From JAGQRJ01 sp041402045 (GTDB lineage: Bacteria; Planctomycetota; J058), in the NCBI GenBank assembly GCA_041402045.1, contig JAWKSZ010000030.1:1-64000 (forward strand): a stretch of DNA of 64,000 bases. Direction: 5' to 3'. The position numbers were made by a program, and so were the translations under genes. Of the stretch, positions 49,618 through 60,168 are shown piece after piece. Every line of letters begins with the position of its first letter. Positions within the stretch are counted from its first letter, which is position 1. The notes beneath the pieces are model-generated. The model saw only the letters and a list, made by a program, of their open reading frames with translations, did not search any database and had not been told where the DNA came from.

Positions 49618-52372
49618 ATGAAGGAACTCACCGCGGAGCAGCGGGACGTGATTCGCCGCAGCAAGGGCAAGCGCACGCCCAAGCAGTTGGCGAAGGAGCT
49701 CAAGGTCCCGAAGAAGCTCGTGGAGCAGGCCCTCGAGGAGCTGGCCCTCGCGCCCCAGGCCGCTTCGGGCCGCGGCGAGCCGACCTGGCTGCTCGCCGTC
49801 GCCGCGCTCCTGGTCCTGATCTGCGGCTACATAGGCTACGCGGGCACCCTCTCCCACACCGAGTTCCACTTCGACGACGACCACACGATCCGCACCAACC
49901 GCGCGATCCGCAGCTACTACAAGCGCGTCCACGGGGAGAACGTGCGCACCGACCTCAGCGGCCTGGAGCAGCTCAAGCGCTCGGTGTGGGCGATCGGCGA
50001 GGCCTCGAGCGACGTGTTCGAGTTCAACGCCAACCGCTTCGTGACCTACTGGTCGTTCACCCTCACCTACGACGACTACCCCTTCGACAAGGCCACGAGC
50101 CTCGAGGAGCGCGACGCCGCCATGGCCGGTTGGCACCGCGCCAACCTGCGGATCCACCTGCTCAACGGGCTCCTGGCCCTGGGGCTGGCCTACCTGACCT
50201 TCACCGCCCCGACCTTCCGCCGCTCCGGGCGCGCGGGCTACGCGCCGATCGCCGGGGCGGCGGTGGTGGGCGTGATCTTCGTCGCGCACCCGATCCAAAC
50301 CCAGGCGGTGACCTACCTCGCCCAGCGCACCGAGTCCCTGTGCGTCATGTTCTACCTGCTCTCGCTGGTGTGCTACGCCGCGGCGCGCACGCGCAGCCTG
50401 GGCCCCAAAGCAGGCAAGGCCCCCTGGAAGAGCACCCTCGTCCTCGGCGCCGCCGTAGCCCTGGTCGGTTTCTGCGCGCTCCTGGGAGTGCTGCAGGTGG
50501 CCGGCTTCGGACTCCTGCGCTGGACCTTCATACTCGCGGGGGTCGGGTCCGCGGCCGCCCTGGTGTGGCTCTGCAAGCGCGGAGAGGACGAGTGGGGGCA
50601 CGCGCTCCTCTCCGCGGGGTCGTTCTTGGCCTTCGTCCTGGCCCTGCTCTCCAAGGAGATCGGGGCCACGATCCCCGTCGCGGTGTGCGCCTGGGACCTG
50701 TGCTTCGTGCGGGGGGCCGGCGAGCCCCGCCCCGCCAAGCTCTGGGCCTGGGGCAGCCTGCGCCGCGGGCTGCGCACGCGCTTGCGCGACCTGGCGCCCT
50801 GGGCGCTCGTGACCCTCGCCGCGGCGTTGGTGGCCGTGCCGGTCGCCGGACGCAACATTCTGCTCCAACTGGGCGGAGAGGCTCGCGTCGGCGGCGAAGG
50901 CGAGACCCTCCTCGGCCCGCTGCAGTACCTGCTCACCGAAGCGAACGTGCTCTGGACCTACGTGCGGGTCTCGCTCCTGCCCTACGGTCAGACCCTGGAC
51001 TACGCCTACCCGATCGCCACCGGGAGCCTTACCGACGGCCACACCTGGCTCGCGCTCCTGAGCGCAGCCTTGCTCGCTGGGTGCGTGGGCCTCGCGCTGT
51101 GGCGTGGCGGGCAGGCGCGGGTCCCGGCCTTCGCCCTCGCCCTGGGGCTCGTCGTGCTCGCGCCCACCTCCTCGGTGATCGTGCTCGCGGACGTGATCTA
51201 CGAGCACCGCTTCTACCTGCCCTTGTTCGGGGTCGCGCTGGTGTTCACCTCGCTGGTGGCCCGTGTCGTACGCGCCACGCTGGGCGCGGACAAGGAGCCC
51301 CTGGTCCTGTGGGGACTGGCCCTGGTCCTGGGCGCGGGGCTCACCGCGCTCACCGTCTCGCGCAACCAGGTGTGGCAGACCGAGCAGAGCCTGTGGCGCG
51401 ACGTCACGCAGAAGGCCCCGGAGAAGCCGCGCGGCTGGACCAACCTCGGCCTCGCGCTCCTGAACACCGAGCCGCAGCGCGTGATCTTCGTCGACGGCCA
51501 GGTGTTCGAGGGCGCGGCGGTGCGCATGCCCGACGACTCGCTCATGCTCAAGGCCATGCGCACCGAGTTCATGGCCGAGCCCGCAGTTCGTGGACCCGCA
51601 GAAGGTGCGGGAGATCGTGGAGCTCGACGGCGGCCCCGAGGCCGCCTCCGCCGCCTTCCGCAAGGCGCTGGAGCTCGACCCCGACTACACCAAGGCCCAC
51701 AACAACCTGAGCTTGTCCCAGATCTCCCTGGCCAAGCTGCGCCAGGCGGAGCGCGCGCGGATCCTGGCGTTCGGCCAGGGCATGCTCGAGCAAGCCGAGC
51801 GCCTGGCCAGCGGCCCCCAAGGCCCGCAGACGGCACAGCAAATCGAAGCCTCGCGCAAGATCGCCCAAGACATGCAGACCCTGGCCGAGCAGCTCGAGGC
51901 CCGGATCCACGAGCACCTCGTGGCTGCCGAGCAGGGGCTCAAGCGCTCGATCGAGGTCAAGGAGGCCCGGGGTGAGCCCGACGTGATCCTCATGGCCAAC
52001 CTGGGCAACCTCTACGCGACCGAGCTCGAGGACCTCGACCAGGCGTTGTTCTGGATCAAACGCTCCTACGAGCCCTTCAACGGGATCGAGGTCAGCCGCT
52101 TGACCGCGGGCGATATCCTCATGACCCAGAGCCAGGACCTCTACGCCGCGGGCGAGGCCAGGGGCGTACCCCACGAAGAGCTGGTCGAGCAGTGCCGGCC
52201 CTACTGGCAGCAGGCCCGCGAGCTCTACAAGAGCTACCTCGGCGGTAAGAAGACCGACCCGCAGTTCGTGCGGATCGCCCAGGGGCGCCTGGACCGCGTG
52301 GAGAAGCTGCTCGCCGGGCGCTTCGACGAGCTCGACGGCAGCGCGCCGCCGCCGTTCCCCCCCGGACAGTGA
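49618..52372 (+). CDS. TMTC-like polytopic membrane protein with C-terminal TPR-like domain, frameshifted
   Basis: ATG 49618. A short charged helical N-terminus (TPKQLAKELKVPKKLVEQAL) leads into ~10 membrane helices. Conserved features of TMTC/DUF1736-type O-mannosyltransferase-like proteins are FHFDDDHTI (acidic first loop), HPIQTQAVTYLAQRTESL and YEHRFYLPLFGV. TPR-like helices follow (ALELDPDYTKAHNNLSLSQI), continuing to 52372. The frame shifts by one near 51585, between EFMAEP and VDPQKVREIV. Likely a membrane glycosyltransferase with a protein-interaction tail. Confidence 0.78.
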
Positions 52373-52379
52373 GCGCCGC

Positions 52380-54858
52380 TTAGCAGCCCGTTGAACCAGC
52401 CCCGGCTCGGGGGCCGCTAGCTCGGCGAGCTGGAGCACGTGGGTGCGGAAGTCCTTCTCGAAGGCCTCGGCGGGCACGTCGCCGAACACGCGGCGGTAGA
52501 GCGCCTCGAAGCCCTCGCCGTCGCGGAGCCCGCGGAAGTAGGCCTTCAGCCGCGCGCGCCCGTCCTTGGTCGAGGCCAGGTAGTGCGAGAACGACCAGGC
52601 GTGGGCGTAGTTCAAGGACGGGTGCGACCCCATGAAGTCCCGGTGGTCGGCGACCAGCAGCCGCTTCAGCGGCCAGGGCTCGTAGTAGCCCTCGCCGGTG
52701 AGCGAGTCGCGAATGTCCGCCAGCCGCGACGGGCCGACCATGGGGCACCAGCCCGTAGACCAGCCGCGAGCGGCTCATGGAGCAGGTGCTGAAATACTCC
52801 GCGAGCCCCTCGTCGAACCAGGGCGGCGCGTCGTGCACGTAGAGGTGCAGCCACTGGTGGAAGGCCTCGTGCATGAGGGTCTCGAGGGTCGGCTGCGAGA
52901 GCTCGCCGAGCTTGGGCGAGCTCTGCTCGTAGAACACGAGCACACGGTAGTGGGGCAGGTAGTAGCCCAGCGGTGCTCCGTGTCGCCGACCTCGAGCCGG
53001 CGTGAGAACGCAGCGAAGTCGGCGCTGTCCGCGAACAGGTAGACCGTGGGCACGACCTCGCACGCGCGCTCGATCCCGAACAGCTTGTCGTAGGCGGCGA
53101 AGGCCTTGTCCATGACCTCCGCCGCGGCGTTCAGGGTCACGTGCTTCTTCTGCACCCGGCGCAGGATCGACTCCTGGCTCTTGGGGGAGGCGTCGCGCAG
53201 CTCGGCCTCGAGGGCGTCCAGCGCCTGGGGCGTGAACCCAATGTCGCTCATGACCCGGTAGTGGCCCTTGGGGCTGAGCCGCTCCAGCGCCCGCGCCGCG
53301 TGGGGGTAGGAGCGGGCGAAGGGCCCGAGGACCAGCTCCTGCAGCACCGGGTCCACGTCCTTGGGGTCCGCGAGCAGGTTCGCGCGCACCTCGTCGAACT
53401 TGCCCACGAACAGCCCCGCCCGCAGGAACGTGTCGCGGGTCCAGCTGTCGAGGCCCACGAAGGGCTCGAGCAGCTCGTAGGCCTCGAGGAAGCGCCGGGC
53501 TCGGAAGGCGACCAGCCCCGCGCCGCGCCCTCGAGCGGGTCCTTGGCGCCGCTGAGCTTGGCGCTCAGGCGCTCGAGCTCGGCGTCGTCGTCCTTGACGA
53601 AGGCGATCAGCGCGCGGTCGTAGTCGGGGGAGACCTCGTCCGGGAGCACGGGGTCCGTGCGCGAGCCGGGCTCGGCCACGTCCGGGTCGGACGCGACGGG
53701 GTCCTTCCCGGCTGCGGGGCCGCTCGGCCGCGGCGTGGGAGTGTCGCCCACGACCACCGGGTCGCTGGGCTCGAGGGTCGGGTCCTCGGGGTCGAGGACC
53801 AGCGGACCGGTGCCCTGGAGCACCGGGTCCTGGAGCGGGACCGACGGGACCTGGGGGCGCTCGCCGTCGACGCGCGCCGGCGGCGGGTCGGCCGGCCCCT
53901 CGACATCGTCCTCGGGCTCGTCCTCGGGCTCCTCCTCGGGCACGACCGGCGGCTGGGGAGGCGGCGGAAGGTCCAGCTCACGCTCGTCCTCGTCGTCGGC
54001 GTCGCCGGAGGTCGGCGGGGGATCGTCCTCGCGCTGGCCCGCCCGCAGGCGCTCGAGCTCGTCCTGCAGGTCCCGCTCGAGCTCCTCGAGTTCCCCCAGC
54101 GCGGCCTTGGCCGCCGGGATCGACGTCCACTCGCGGCGCAGGGCCTGCACCTCCTGCAGCACGCGCTCCCCCTCGCCGTCGCGCAGCCGGGCGCCCACCG
54201 ACGCGTGCAGCTCGCGCGCGCGGCCCAGGAAGTCCTCGGCGGTCTTCGGCGCGTCCGCGTCGGGCTGCACCTCGGCGGTGCCGCCGCCGTCGCTCGGCGG
54301 CGTGCGGCTGAGGAGCACCGCGCCGGCCACGCAGCCCACGACCACCGCCCCCAGGAGCAGCGGGATCACCGGGCTCTTCTTGGGCGCGGGCTGCCGCCCC
54401 GACGCGCCGCGCTGCGCCAGGCGGCCCGTCGCGCCGGCGCGACCGCTCGGGGTGCCGGCGCGCCCGCTCGGGGCACCCGTCCGCCCGCCGGGGGCGCCGG
54501 TGCGCCCGCTCGGGGCCTTCACGCCCGTCCGCCCGCTGGGCGCCTTGACCGTGCGTCCGCTGGGAGCCTTGGCGCGACCGCTCGGCGCCTTCGCCGTGCG
54601 CCCGCTCGGCGCCTTGGCTCCCCCCGCCGCAGGCGGGGACGGGGACGGCGCCTCGCCGGGCTCGCCGCCGGCTACCGCGAGGAACTCGGCCGCCTCCGTG
54701 TCGCTGAGGAACCCCGACTGCAACGCGAGCTCGTGCAGCGAGAGGGTCGTGCCCTCCTCGAACAGCACCTGCTGCTGTTGCTGGAGCACGACCAGCTCTT
54801 CCGGGGTGGGCTTGGCGAAGCCTGCGGCCAGGCGCAAGAAGATTGCGTCGGGGATCAT
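52380..54858 (-). CDS. DUF1570-type zinc metallopeptidase with APSGR repeats, frameshifted
   Basis: ATG 54858 follows GGAGG. The N-terminus (~65 residues) is a helical module (PDAIFLRLAAGFAKPTPEE) typical of planctomycete signalling proteins. Then come ~9 KAPSGRT-type repeats, one membrane helix near residue 165 (VIPLLLGAVVVGCVAGAVLL), an acidic Pro-rich linker and a C-terminal peptidase-like domain with TLMHEAFHQWLHLYV and PPWFDEGLAEYF (HExxH plus Glu, gluzincin type). One-base shifts near 53530, 52985, 52745 and 52420 break the second half; each piece keeps domain motifs. Confidence 0.75.
54439..54615 (-). repeat. In-frame APSGR tandem repeat
   Basis: About eight to nine copies of a 7-9 residue unit (KAPSGRT, VKAPSGRT, GAPSGRA, GTPSGRA) inside the DUF1570 gene, just before its membrane helix. 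It would make a basic, flexible cytosolic stretch. The copies differ mainly by Ala/Val/Gly insertions. Confidence 0.8.
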
Positions 54859-54987
54859 GGCGCCTCCGCCGAGCCGGGACCCAGCGCTACATGGGAGCCC
54901 CTACCCTACACGCAGACTGCAAGGCCTGTCTTTGACATGCCTCGAAAACTTCCCTGCCCTTCGTCCAAGGTTAGACGCGCAACGCCC

Positions 54988-55575
54988 TTACATGAACAGG
55001 TAGAGCAACGCCACGCCGGTCAAGCCGCCGGCGGCGACCAGCGCCGCGAGCCCTGCCCGCCGACGCTTGGGCAAGGTCAGCCACAGCACGAAGCCGCTCA
55101 GCGAGATCGTGAGCAGGAGGATCGCGGTGGCGTCGATCAGGCGCCGACCGAGGGTGCCCGAGCGTTTGCCCGTGTGCAGGTCGGTCAGGGCGGCCCAGGT
55201 GCCCTCGCGCTCCTGGGAGAGCTCGAGCGCCCCGCCCGGGCGCGCGACGACCACGTCGCTGACCTCCCCGGGACGCTCGAAGCGCAGCCGCAGCTCCTCC
55301 GGGTCGACCTCGTAGGCCGAGAGCCCGCCGCTGAGCCCGAACTCGGCGCGCACCGCCTCCACCACCGCCAGCGGCTCGAGCTCCTTGGCCACCTCGGCCG
55401 GGAGCTGCCCCGTAGCGAGCCGGCGCACGGTCTCCTGGGCGAACCACGCCTCGTGGTTGAGCACGAAGCCGGTCACGCCGAAGAAGGTCGTGAGCACGAG
55501 GCCCAGGAGCGAGGCGTAGATATGGAGCGTGCGCGTCCAGACCTTCCAGCGTCCGGGGCGCCGGGGCGCGTTCAT
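54988..55575 (-). CDS. PepSY-associated membrane protein
   Basis: ATG 55575 overlaps the stop of the ApbE-like gene. The 195-residue protein has an N-terminal helix (HIYASLLGLVLTTFFGVTGFVLNH), a PepSY-like periplasmic domain and two C-terminal helices with WAALTDLHTGKR before them. This is the shape of PepSY_TM subunits of periplasmic flavin/iron-reductase systems. Its coupling to ApbE/DUF2271 supports that role. Confidence 0.85.
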   Translation of the reverse strand: MNAPRRPGRWKVWTRTLHIYASLLGLVLTTFFGVTGFVLNHEAWFAQETVRRLATGQLPAEVAKELEPLAVVEAVRAEFGLSGGLSAYEVDPEELRLRFERPGEVSDVVVARPGGALELSQEREGTWAALTDLHTGKRSGTLGRRLIDATAILLLTISLSGFVLWLTLPKRRRAGLAALVAAGGLTGVALLYLFM

Positions 55576-57398
55576 GGCTTCGGTCCGTAGCGGGCGCGCA
55601 CCTCGCTGAGCTCGGGCTGGTCGGCGGCCTCCGCGCTGGCAGGCTCGGCGGCGCAGCGCAGCTCGACGGTGGCGACCGTCGGCGACTCACGGCCGTTGGG
55701 GGGCCCGTGCTCGCGGTTGACGTCGATCCGCAAGCGATAGGTGCCCTGGGGGACCTTACGCCCGGCGTCGTCCAGCCCGTCCCAGGCCAGGGTGTAGTGC
55801 CCGGGCGCGCGGCTGGCGCGGGTCCAGCGCCGGACCGAGCTGACCTCGCTGGACTCGCCCGCGGCCAGCCAGGCCTCCTCCCAGAAGGTGGGGAGGTCCT
55901 TGATGTACTTCAGCTCGTTGCGGTCGAACCACAGCGCGAGGATCCGCACCCGTTGCCCGCTGAGGTCCTCGACCCAGGCCGCGAGGCCGTGGCGCTTGAA
56001 GCGCTGGTCGGGGGTCGAGTCGTTCAGGGACAGCCCGAGCTCGACGCGGTAGCCCTCGGGCCAGGGCGCGATCCCGCCCTCGGGCGCGAGGTAGCGGGCC
56101 CAGCCCGGAGAGGTGTGCACGGTGCCTTGCGCGTCGACGATCGCGCACTCGGCCTTGGTCAGCGCGGCCAGCTTCAACCCGGCTGCGGGCTCGAGCACGC
56201 ACAGCGCGGTGGCCAGGGCGTCGGCGGTCAGCGCGTCCTTGGCCAGGGCGGTGGCGCCGAGGACGCCCTGGGCGGGCTGGCCGCTGCGCGGGTCGAGGAT
56301 ATGCCCCCGCGCCTGGCCGCCGACGGTGCGCAGGCGGGCGTAGCCGCCGCTGCTGGCGACGGCGCCGTCGCCCAGGGCGAGCTCCGCCAGCGCCGGGCTG
56401 TTGTCGGCGGAGTCCCGCGGGTCGGCGACGCCGATCACCCAGGGCGCGCGCAGGCCCTGACGGCAGTTGCCGAAGGTGCGCAGGTCGCCGCCGAGCTCGA
56501 CCAGCCCGCCCTCGAGGGTGGGAGCCGCCTCGCGCAGCACCTCGACCCCCCGGTTCACCGCGTAGCCCTTGGCCAGCCCGTCGAGGTCGAAGCGCCCGGC
56601 GCGGGTGCAGGTCACCACCTCCTGCCCGTCCAGCTTCTCGAGCTCGAAGCCCACGCCGCGCCCGGGCCTCAGCGCCGCGAGCTGCTCCGCGCTCAGGGGC
56701 TCGCCCCTCCGCGCGGCCTCGCGCCAGGCGTCGTGCAGCTCACCCAGGTAGCCGTCGAAGGCGCCGCTGGAGGAGAGCCGCCACAGCCGCGCCAGGCGCA
56801 GCACGTGGGCCAGGTCCTCGGACACCGGGATCTGGCGGCGCTCGCTCCAGGGGAGCGCGTTGAGCTTGGAGAGCTCGCTCTCGGGGTCCCAGGTGCTGAA
56901 GATCGCGCGCAGGCGCTCGACCTCGGCCAGGACCACCCCCTCGAGGCGCTCGGCCTCGGCGGCGTCGGGGCCCACGAGGGTCAGCGAGAACGACGTCCCG
57001 AGCACGTTGTCCCGGAGGAACGTCGTGACCCCCTCGGCCTCGTGCAGCACCTGGGGCGCGCTGGGGGTGGGGTCTGCGTCGGCCGCGGACTCGCGGCCGG
57101 CGACGGTGGGCGCCGCCTCCTCGGTCACCGCGAGCTCGCCCTCGACCGGCGCTCCGTCCACCGACGGCTCCTCCGCCGCGGCCTCCTCGGTCACCGCGAG
57201 CTCGCCCTCGACCGGCGCGCCGTCCACCGACGGCTCCTCGGTGACGGCAGGCTGCGTCGCCCCGGCGTCGATCAGCGCCTCGAGGGCGCGCTCGTCCCGC
57301 GACCCGGCGCCGAGGTAGGCGCCGACCCCGCCGAGGATCAGCACCCCCGCGGTCAGCGGAACCGCCCAGCTCGTCCCAGCCTTCTTGGACTCGGCCAC
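55572..57398 (-). CDS. ApbE-like FMN transferase fused to DUF2271
   Basis: GTG 57398; 608 residues. One N-terminal helix and a linker containing a duplicated ~21-residue EEPSVDGAPVEGELAVTEEA unit. An ApbE domain follows: NVLGTSFSLTLVG, STWDPESELSKLN, RFDLDGLAKGYAVNRG, ELGGDLRTFG, DALTADALATAL. The C-terminal DUF2271 domain (~residues 450-585) ends with YTLAWDGLDDAGRKVPQGTY. ApbE attaches FMN to a Thr of partner proteins outside the membrane. The fusion to DUF2271 and the adjacent PepSY protein describe one flavin-linked redox module. Confidence 0.87.
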   Translation of the reverse strand: MAESKKAGTSWAVPLTAGVLILGGVGAYLGAGSRDERALEALIDAGATQPAVTEEPSVDGAPVEGELAVTEEAAAEEPSVDGAPVEGELAVTEEAAPTVAGRESAADADPTPSAPQVLHEAEGVTTFLRDNVLGTSFSLTLVGPDAAEAERLEGVVLAEVERLRAIFSTWDPESELSKLNALPWSERRQIPVSEDLAHVLRLARLWRLSSSGAFDGYLGELHDAWREAARRGEPLSAEQLAALRPGRGVGFELEKLDGQEVVTCTRAGRFDLDGLAKGYAVNRGVEVLREAAPTLEGGLVELGGDLRTFGNCRQGLRAPWVIGVADPRDSADNSPALAELALGDGAVASSGGYARLRTVGGQARGHILDPRSGQPAQGVLGATALAKDALTADALATALCVLEPAAGLKLAALTKAECAIVDAQGTVHTSPGWARYLAPEGGIAPWPEGYRVELGLSLNDSTPDQRFKRHGLAAWVEDLSGQRVRILALWFDRNELKYIKDLPTFWEEAWLAAGESSEVSSVRRWTRASRAPGHYTLAWDGLDDAGRKVPQGTYRLRIDVNREHGPPNGRESPTVATVELRCAAEPASAEAADQPELSEVRARYGPKP

Positions 57399-57540
57399 AG
57401 GCCACCTCGCACGGGCCGAAGCTCCGGTTCTGGCCGGGCTCAGTCAAGCGCGAAAGGGTTCATGAACGAGATTTAAGCGAGCCCTGGGGCGAGGTGGGAC
57501 ACACCTCCCGTCGCTGGGGACGCCGGCAGGGATCCGAGTC

Positions 57541-58143
57541 CTAGAAGTCGCGGCGGAGCGCGTAGTAGTAGAGCCCGGCGACCTCCCGCGCGAGGGAGTA
57601 GGGCTCCTTCCAGGTCAGGTTGAGCTCGGCGTGCGCGCCCTGGACGTCCGCGACCCCCGCCCGCCGCAGCGCGAGCTTGGCGCGGGTCAGGTGGAAGTAC
57701 TGCGAGATCACCAAGGCCCGGGTCCAGCCGCGCTCGCCCATGATCCGCGCCGCGTTGAGCGCGGTGTCGTGGGTCGTGTTCCCGTGGGGGTCGCGCAGGA
57801 CGCGCTCGGCGGGGACGCCGCGCTCGATCAACCAGCGCGCCATGACGTCGGCCTCCTGGTGCCCCTCCCGCCCCAGGCCGCCGCTCACGAGCAGCGCCTG
57901 CACGCGGCCCTCGCGGAACAGCGCCAGCGCGCGCTCCAGCCGCTCGCGCAGGTGCTGACTGGGGATCCCGCTGGGGTGCACCTTGTTCCCGAGCACGACG
58001 GCGACGTCCGCCGCGCCCGAGTCGTCGACGAGGCCGTCCCCCACGAGCCAGCCCAGGGGCAGGAGCGCCGGCGCGGCGCCGAGCAAGAGCAGGCGCCGCC
58101 AGCGGCGGCGCCGCGGCGGAGGGGGCGGGGTCGGCGTGTCCAT
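57541..58143 (-). CDS. YdcF/SanA family (DUF218) protein
   Basis: Protein of 200 residues with one N-terminal membrane helix after a Pro/Arg-rich start. The DUF218 core has AVVLGNKV, LLVSGGLGREG, DPHGNTTHDTALNA and ALVISQYFHLTRA, the conserved order of YdcF/SanA/ElyC. Members act at the envelope in cell-wall or lipid-carrier metabolism, with no defined reaction. Single gene; no partner apparent. Confidence 0.9.
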   Translation of the reverse strand: MDTPTPPPPPRRRRWRRLLLLGAAPALLPLGWLVGDGLVDDSGAADVAVVLGNKVHPSGIPSQHLRERLERALALFREGRVQALLVSGGLGREGHQEADVMARWLIERGVPAERVLRDPHGNTTHDTALNAARIMGERGWTRALVISQYFHLTRAKLALRRAGVADVQGAHAELNLTWKEPYSLAREVAGLYYYALRRDF

Positions 58144-58195
58144 GACCCCTTATCGGCACCCCGCGCCTCTAGGCTGCAGGCGCAAGGTTCACGCC

Positions 58196-59125
58196 TCAGA
58201 ACACCGAGAGCCCGGTGGCGCGGGCGAGGAGCTCGAGCGCCTTGGCGCCCGCGATCGAGTTCCCGCCCTTGTCCAGCCCCGGCGACCAGGCGCAGGCCGC
58301 GAACGCGCCGGGCATGACCGCGAGCAGCCCGCCGCCCACGCCGCTCTTCGCGGGCAGCCCCACGCGGAACGCGAAGTCACCGGCGGCGTCGTAGGTCCCG
58401 CAGGTCAGCATGAGCGAGTTCACGTACTTGGTGTCGTGGGGGCTCAGGACCTCGGCGTCGGTGTAGGGCGAGCGCCCGCGGTTGGCGAGGAACAGCGCGG
58501 CCCGCGCCAGGTCCACGCAGCTCATGGTGATCGAGCAGTGGTGGAAGTAGGCGTCGAGCACCTCCTCCACGTCGTGGTGCAGGTTGCCGAAGCTCTTCAT
58601 GAAGTGCCCCAGCGCGCGGTTGCGGTGGCCGGTCTCGCTCTCGGAGCGCGCCACCGCCTCGTCGAAGCGCGCGGCGTCGTCGCCGGCCGCGCGGTGGATC
58701 AGGTCGAGCACGGCCCGGGCGGCGTCGGGGAGGTGGCTGCGGATCACGTCGGTGATCACCAGCGCCCCGGCGTTAATGAACGGGTTGCGCGGGATCCCGG
58801 CCTCGTATTCGAGCTGCACCAGCGAGTTGAAGGGGTCCCCCGAGGGCTCGCGCCCGACCCGGGTCCAGAGCGCGTCGCCCTGGAGCTGGATCGCGAGGCT
58901 CAGGGAGAACAGCTTGGACACGCTCTGGATCGAGAACCGCGCGTCGGCTTCGCCCGCCTGGTAGACCTGCCCGTCGAGGGTCGCGACCGCGATCCCCCAG
59001 CGATTGGGGTCGGCCTTGGCCAGCTCGGGAATGTAGGCGGCGACCTCCCCGCGACCCACGAAGGGCTCGACCTCGACGGCCAGCTCACGCAGGATCCGGG
59101 GGTAGTCGGGCAGTGCGTCGCTCAT
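58196..59125 (-). CDS. glsA: Glutaminase
   Basis: The start is set at ATG 59125, giving 309 residues, the normal family length. The serine-beta-lactamase-like active site is SVSK (S68, K71). NPFINAGALVITD, YFHHCSITMSC and AGDFAFRVGLPAKSGVGGG are signature regions of bacterial glutaminase. It converts glutamine to glutamate and ammonia. A TAGCAT box ends 7 bases before the ATG, so the transcript may be leaderless. Confidence 0.94.
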   Translation of the reverse strand: MSDALPDYPRILRELAVEVEPFVGRGEVAAYIPELAKADPNRWGIAVATLDGQVYQAGEADARFSIQSVSKLFSLSLAIQLQGDALWTRVGREPSGDPFNSLVQLEYEAGIPRNPFINAGALVITDVIRSHLPDAARAVLDLIHRAAGDDAARFDEAVARSESETGHRNRALGHFMKSFGNLHHDVEEVLDAYFHHCSITMSCVDLARAALFLANRGRSPYTDAEVLSPHDTKYVNSLMLTCGTYDAAGDFAFRVGLPAKSGVGGGLLAVMPGAFAACAWSPGLDKGGNSIAGAKALELLARATGLSVF

Positions 59126-59132
59126 GGCGCGC

Positions 59133-59138
59133 ATGCTA
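59133..59138 (-). promoter_or_regulatory. Putative -10 box of a leaderless promoter (TAGCAT-N7-ATG)
   Basis: TAGCAT on the minus strand, 7 bases before the glutaminase ATG at 59125. Confidence 0.33.
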
Positions 59139-59201
59139 TCCGGGAACCGAAGCGCCCCGATGGTTCTTGCCAAGGCCTTCCCGGTGGGCCATGCTCCTTC
59201 C

Positions 59202-60158
59202 ATGCTGGCCTACGAGCTCCCCAAACCGCGCTCGGCCCACCTCCTGCTCGGGCTGATCGCCTACCCGCTCACGAGCCTGCTCCCGGTGGCCGTGACCTGG
59301 GGGCTGCTCGAGGCGATCAACGCCTACTACCGCCCGATCCCCGTGCTGTGGCTGCTGCTCGTGGCCTTCACCGTGCGCCACACCGCGGGCTTCGTGGTCA
59401 CGACGCTCTTCCACCGCTCCATGGCCCACGACGCGTTCCGCTTCCACCCGGTGCTGGAGTGGCTGCTGCGCCTGTGGACGTGGTTCTTCGTGGGCACCGG
59501 CGCCCGCGCCTTCGCGATCATGCACCGCGCGCACCACGCCTACACCGACAAGGAGGGCGACCCGCACTCGCCCACCAAGCCCGGCGAGAGCCTGTGGACG
59601 GTGGCGCGCCAGACCAACCGCTCCTACGTGGACGTGCTCAACCGCCCCGAGGCCTACACCCGCTTCGCCCACGGCCTGCCCGACGACCGGCTCGAGGCCC
59701 TGATCGAGTGGGACGGCAAGCGCAACTTCGGCTTCCGCGGGGTGCGCGTCCCCCTGCAGATCCTGCTGTGGGTCGGGACCCTCGGCTGGCTGTTCGGACC
59801 GGTGGCCGGGGTGCTCGTGTTCCTGGCCCTGCTCCCGACCACGATCGGCGGCGTGGTCGCGGTCTCGATCTTCACGGTCAACGGGCTCTGCCACCTGGTC
59901 GGCTACCGCAGCTACGAGGTCGACCTCACCGCCTCGAACCTGTTCCCGATCGACGTGCTCACCTGGGGCGAGGTCCTGCACCAGAACCACCACGTGTTCC
60001 CGGGCTCGGCGAACTTCGCGCACAAGGCCTGGGAGTGGGACCCGGCCTACACCGTGCTCTGGTGCATGTCCAAGGTCGGCCTGGTGCGCGACCTCAAGGC
60101 GCCCACGCCGAACCTGCCTCCGCTCCCCGTTTCACACTCGCTCTCAACGAGCCCGTGA
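59202..60158 (+). CDS. Fatty-acid (acyl-CoA/acyl-lipid) desaturase, copy 1
   Basis: ATG 59202 gives 318 residues with about four membrane helices. The three histidine boxes of the delta-9 type are present: FHRSMAHD, MHRAHHAYTD and LHQNHHVFPG. They hold the di-iron site that introduces a double bond into membrane fatty acids. The next gene is a second desaturase 10 bases downstream. Confidence 0.9.
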   Translation: MLAYELPKPRSAHLLLGLIAYPLTSLLPVAVTWGLLEAINAYYRPIPVLWLLLVAFTVRHTAGFVVTTLFHRSMAHDAFRFHPVLEWLLRLWTWFFVGTGARAFAIMHRAHHAYTDKEGDPHSPTKPGESLWTVARQTNRSYVDVLNRPEAYTRFAHGLPDDRLEALIEWDGKRNFGFRGVRVPLQILLWVGTLGWLFGPVAGVLVFLALLPTTIGGVVAVSIFTVNGLCHLVGYRSYEVDLTASNLFPIDVLTWGEVLHQNHHVFPGSANFAHKAWEWDPAYTVLWCMSKVGLVRDLKAPTPNLPPLPVSHSLSTSP

Positions 60159-60168
60159 GGGGTCGCGC

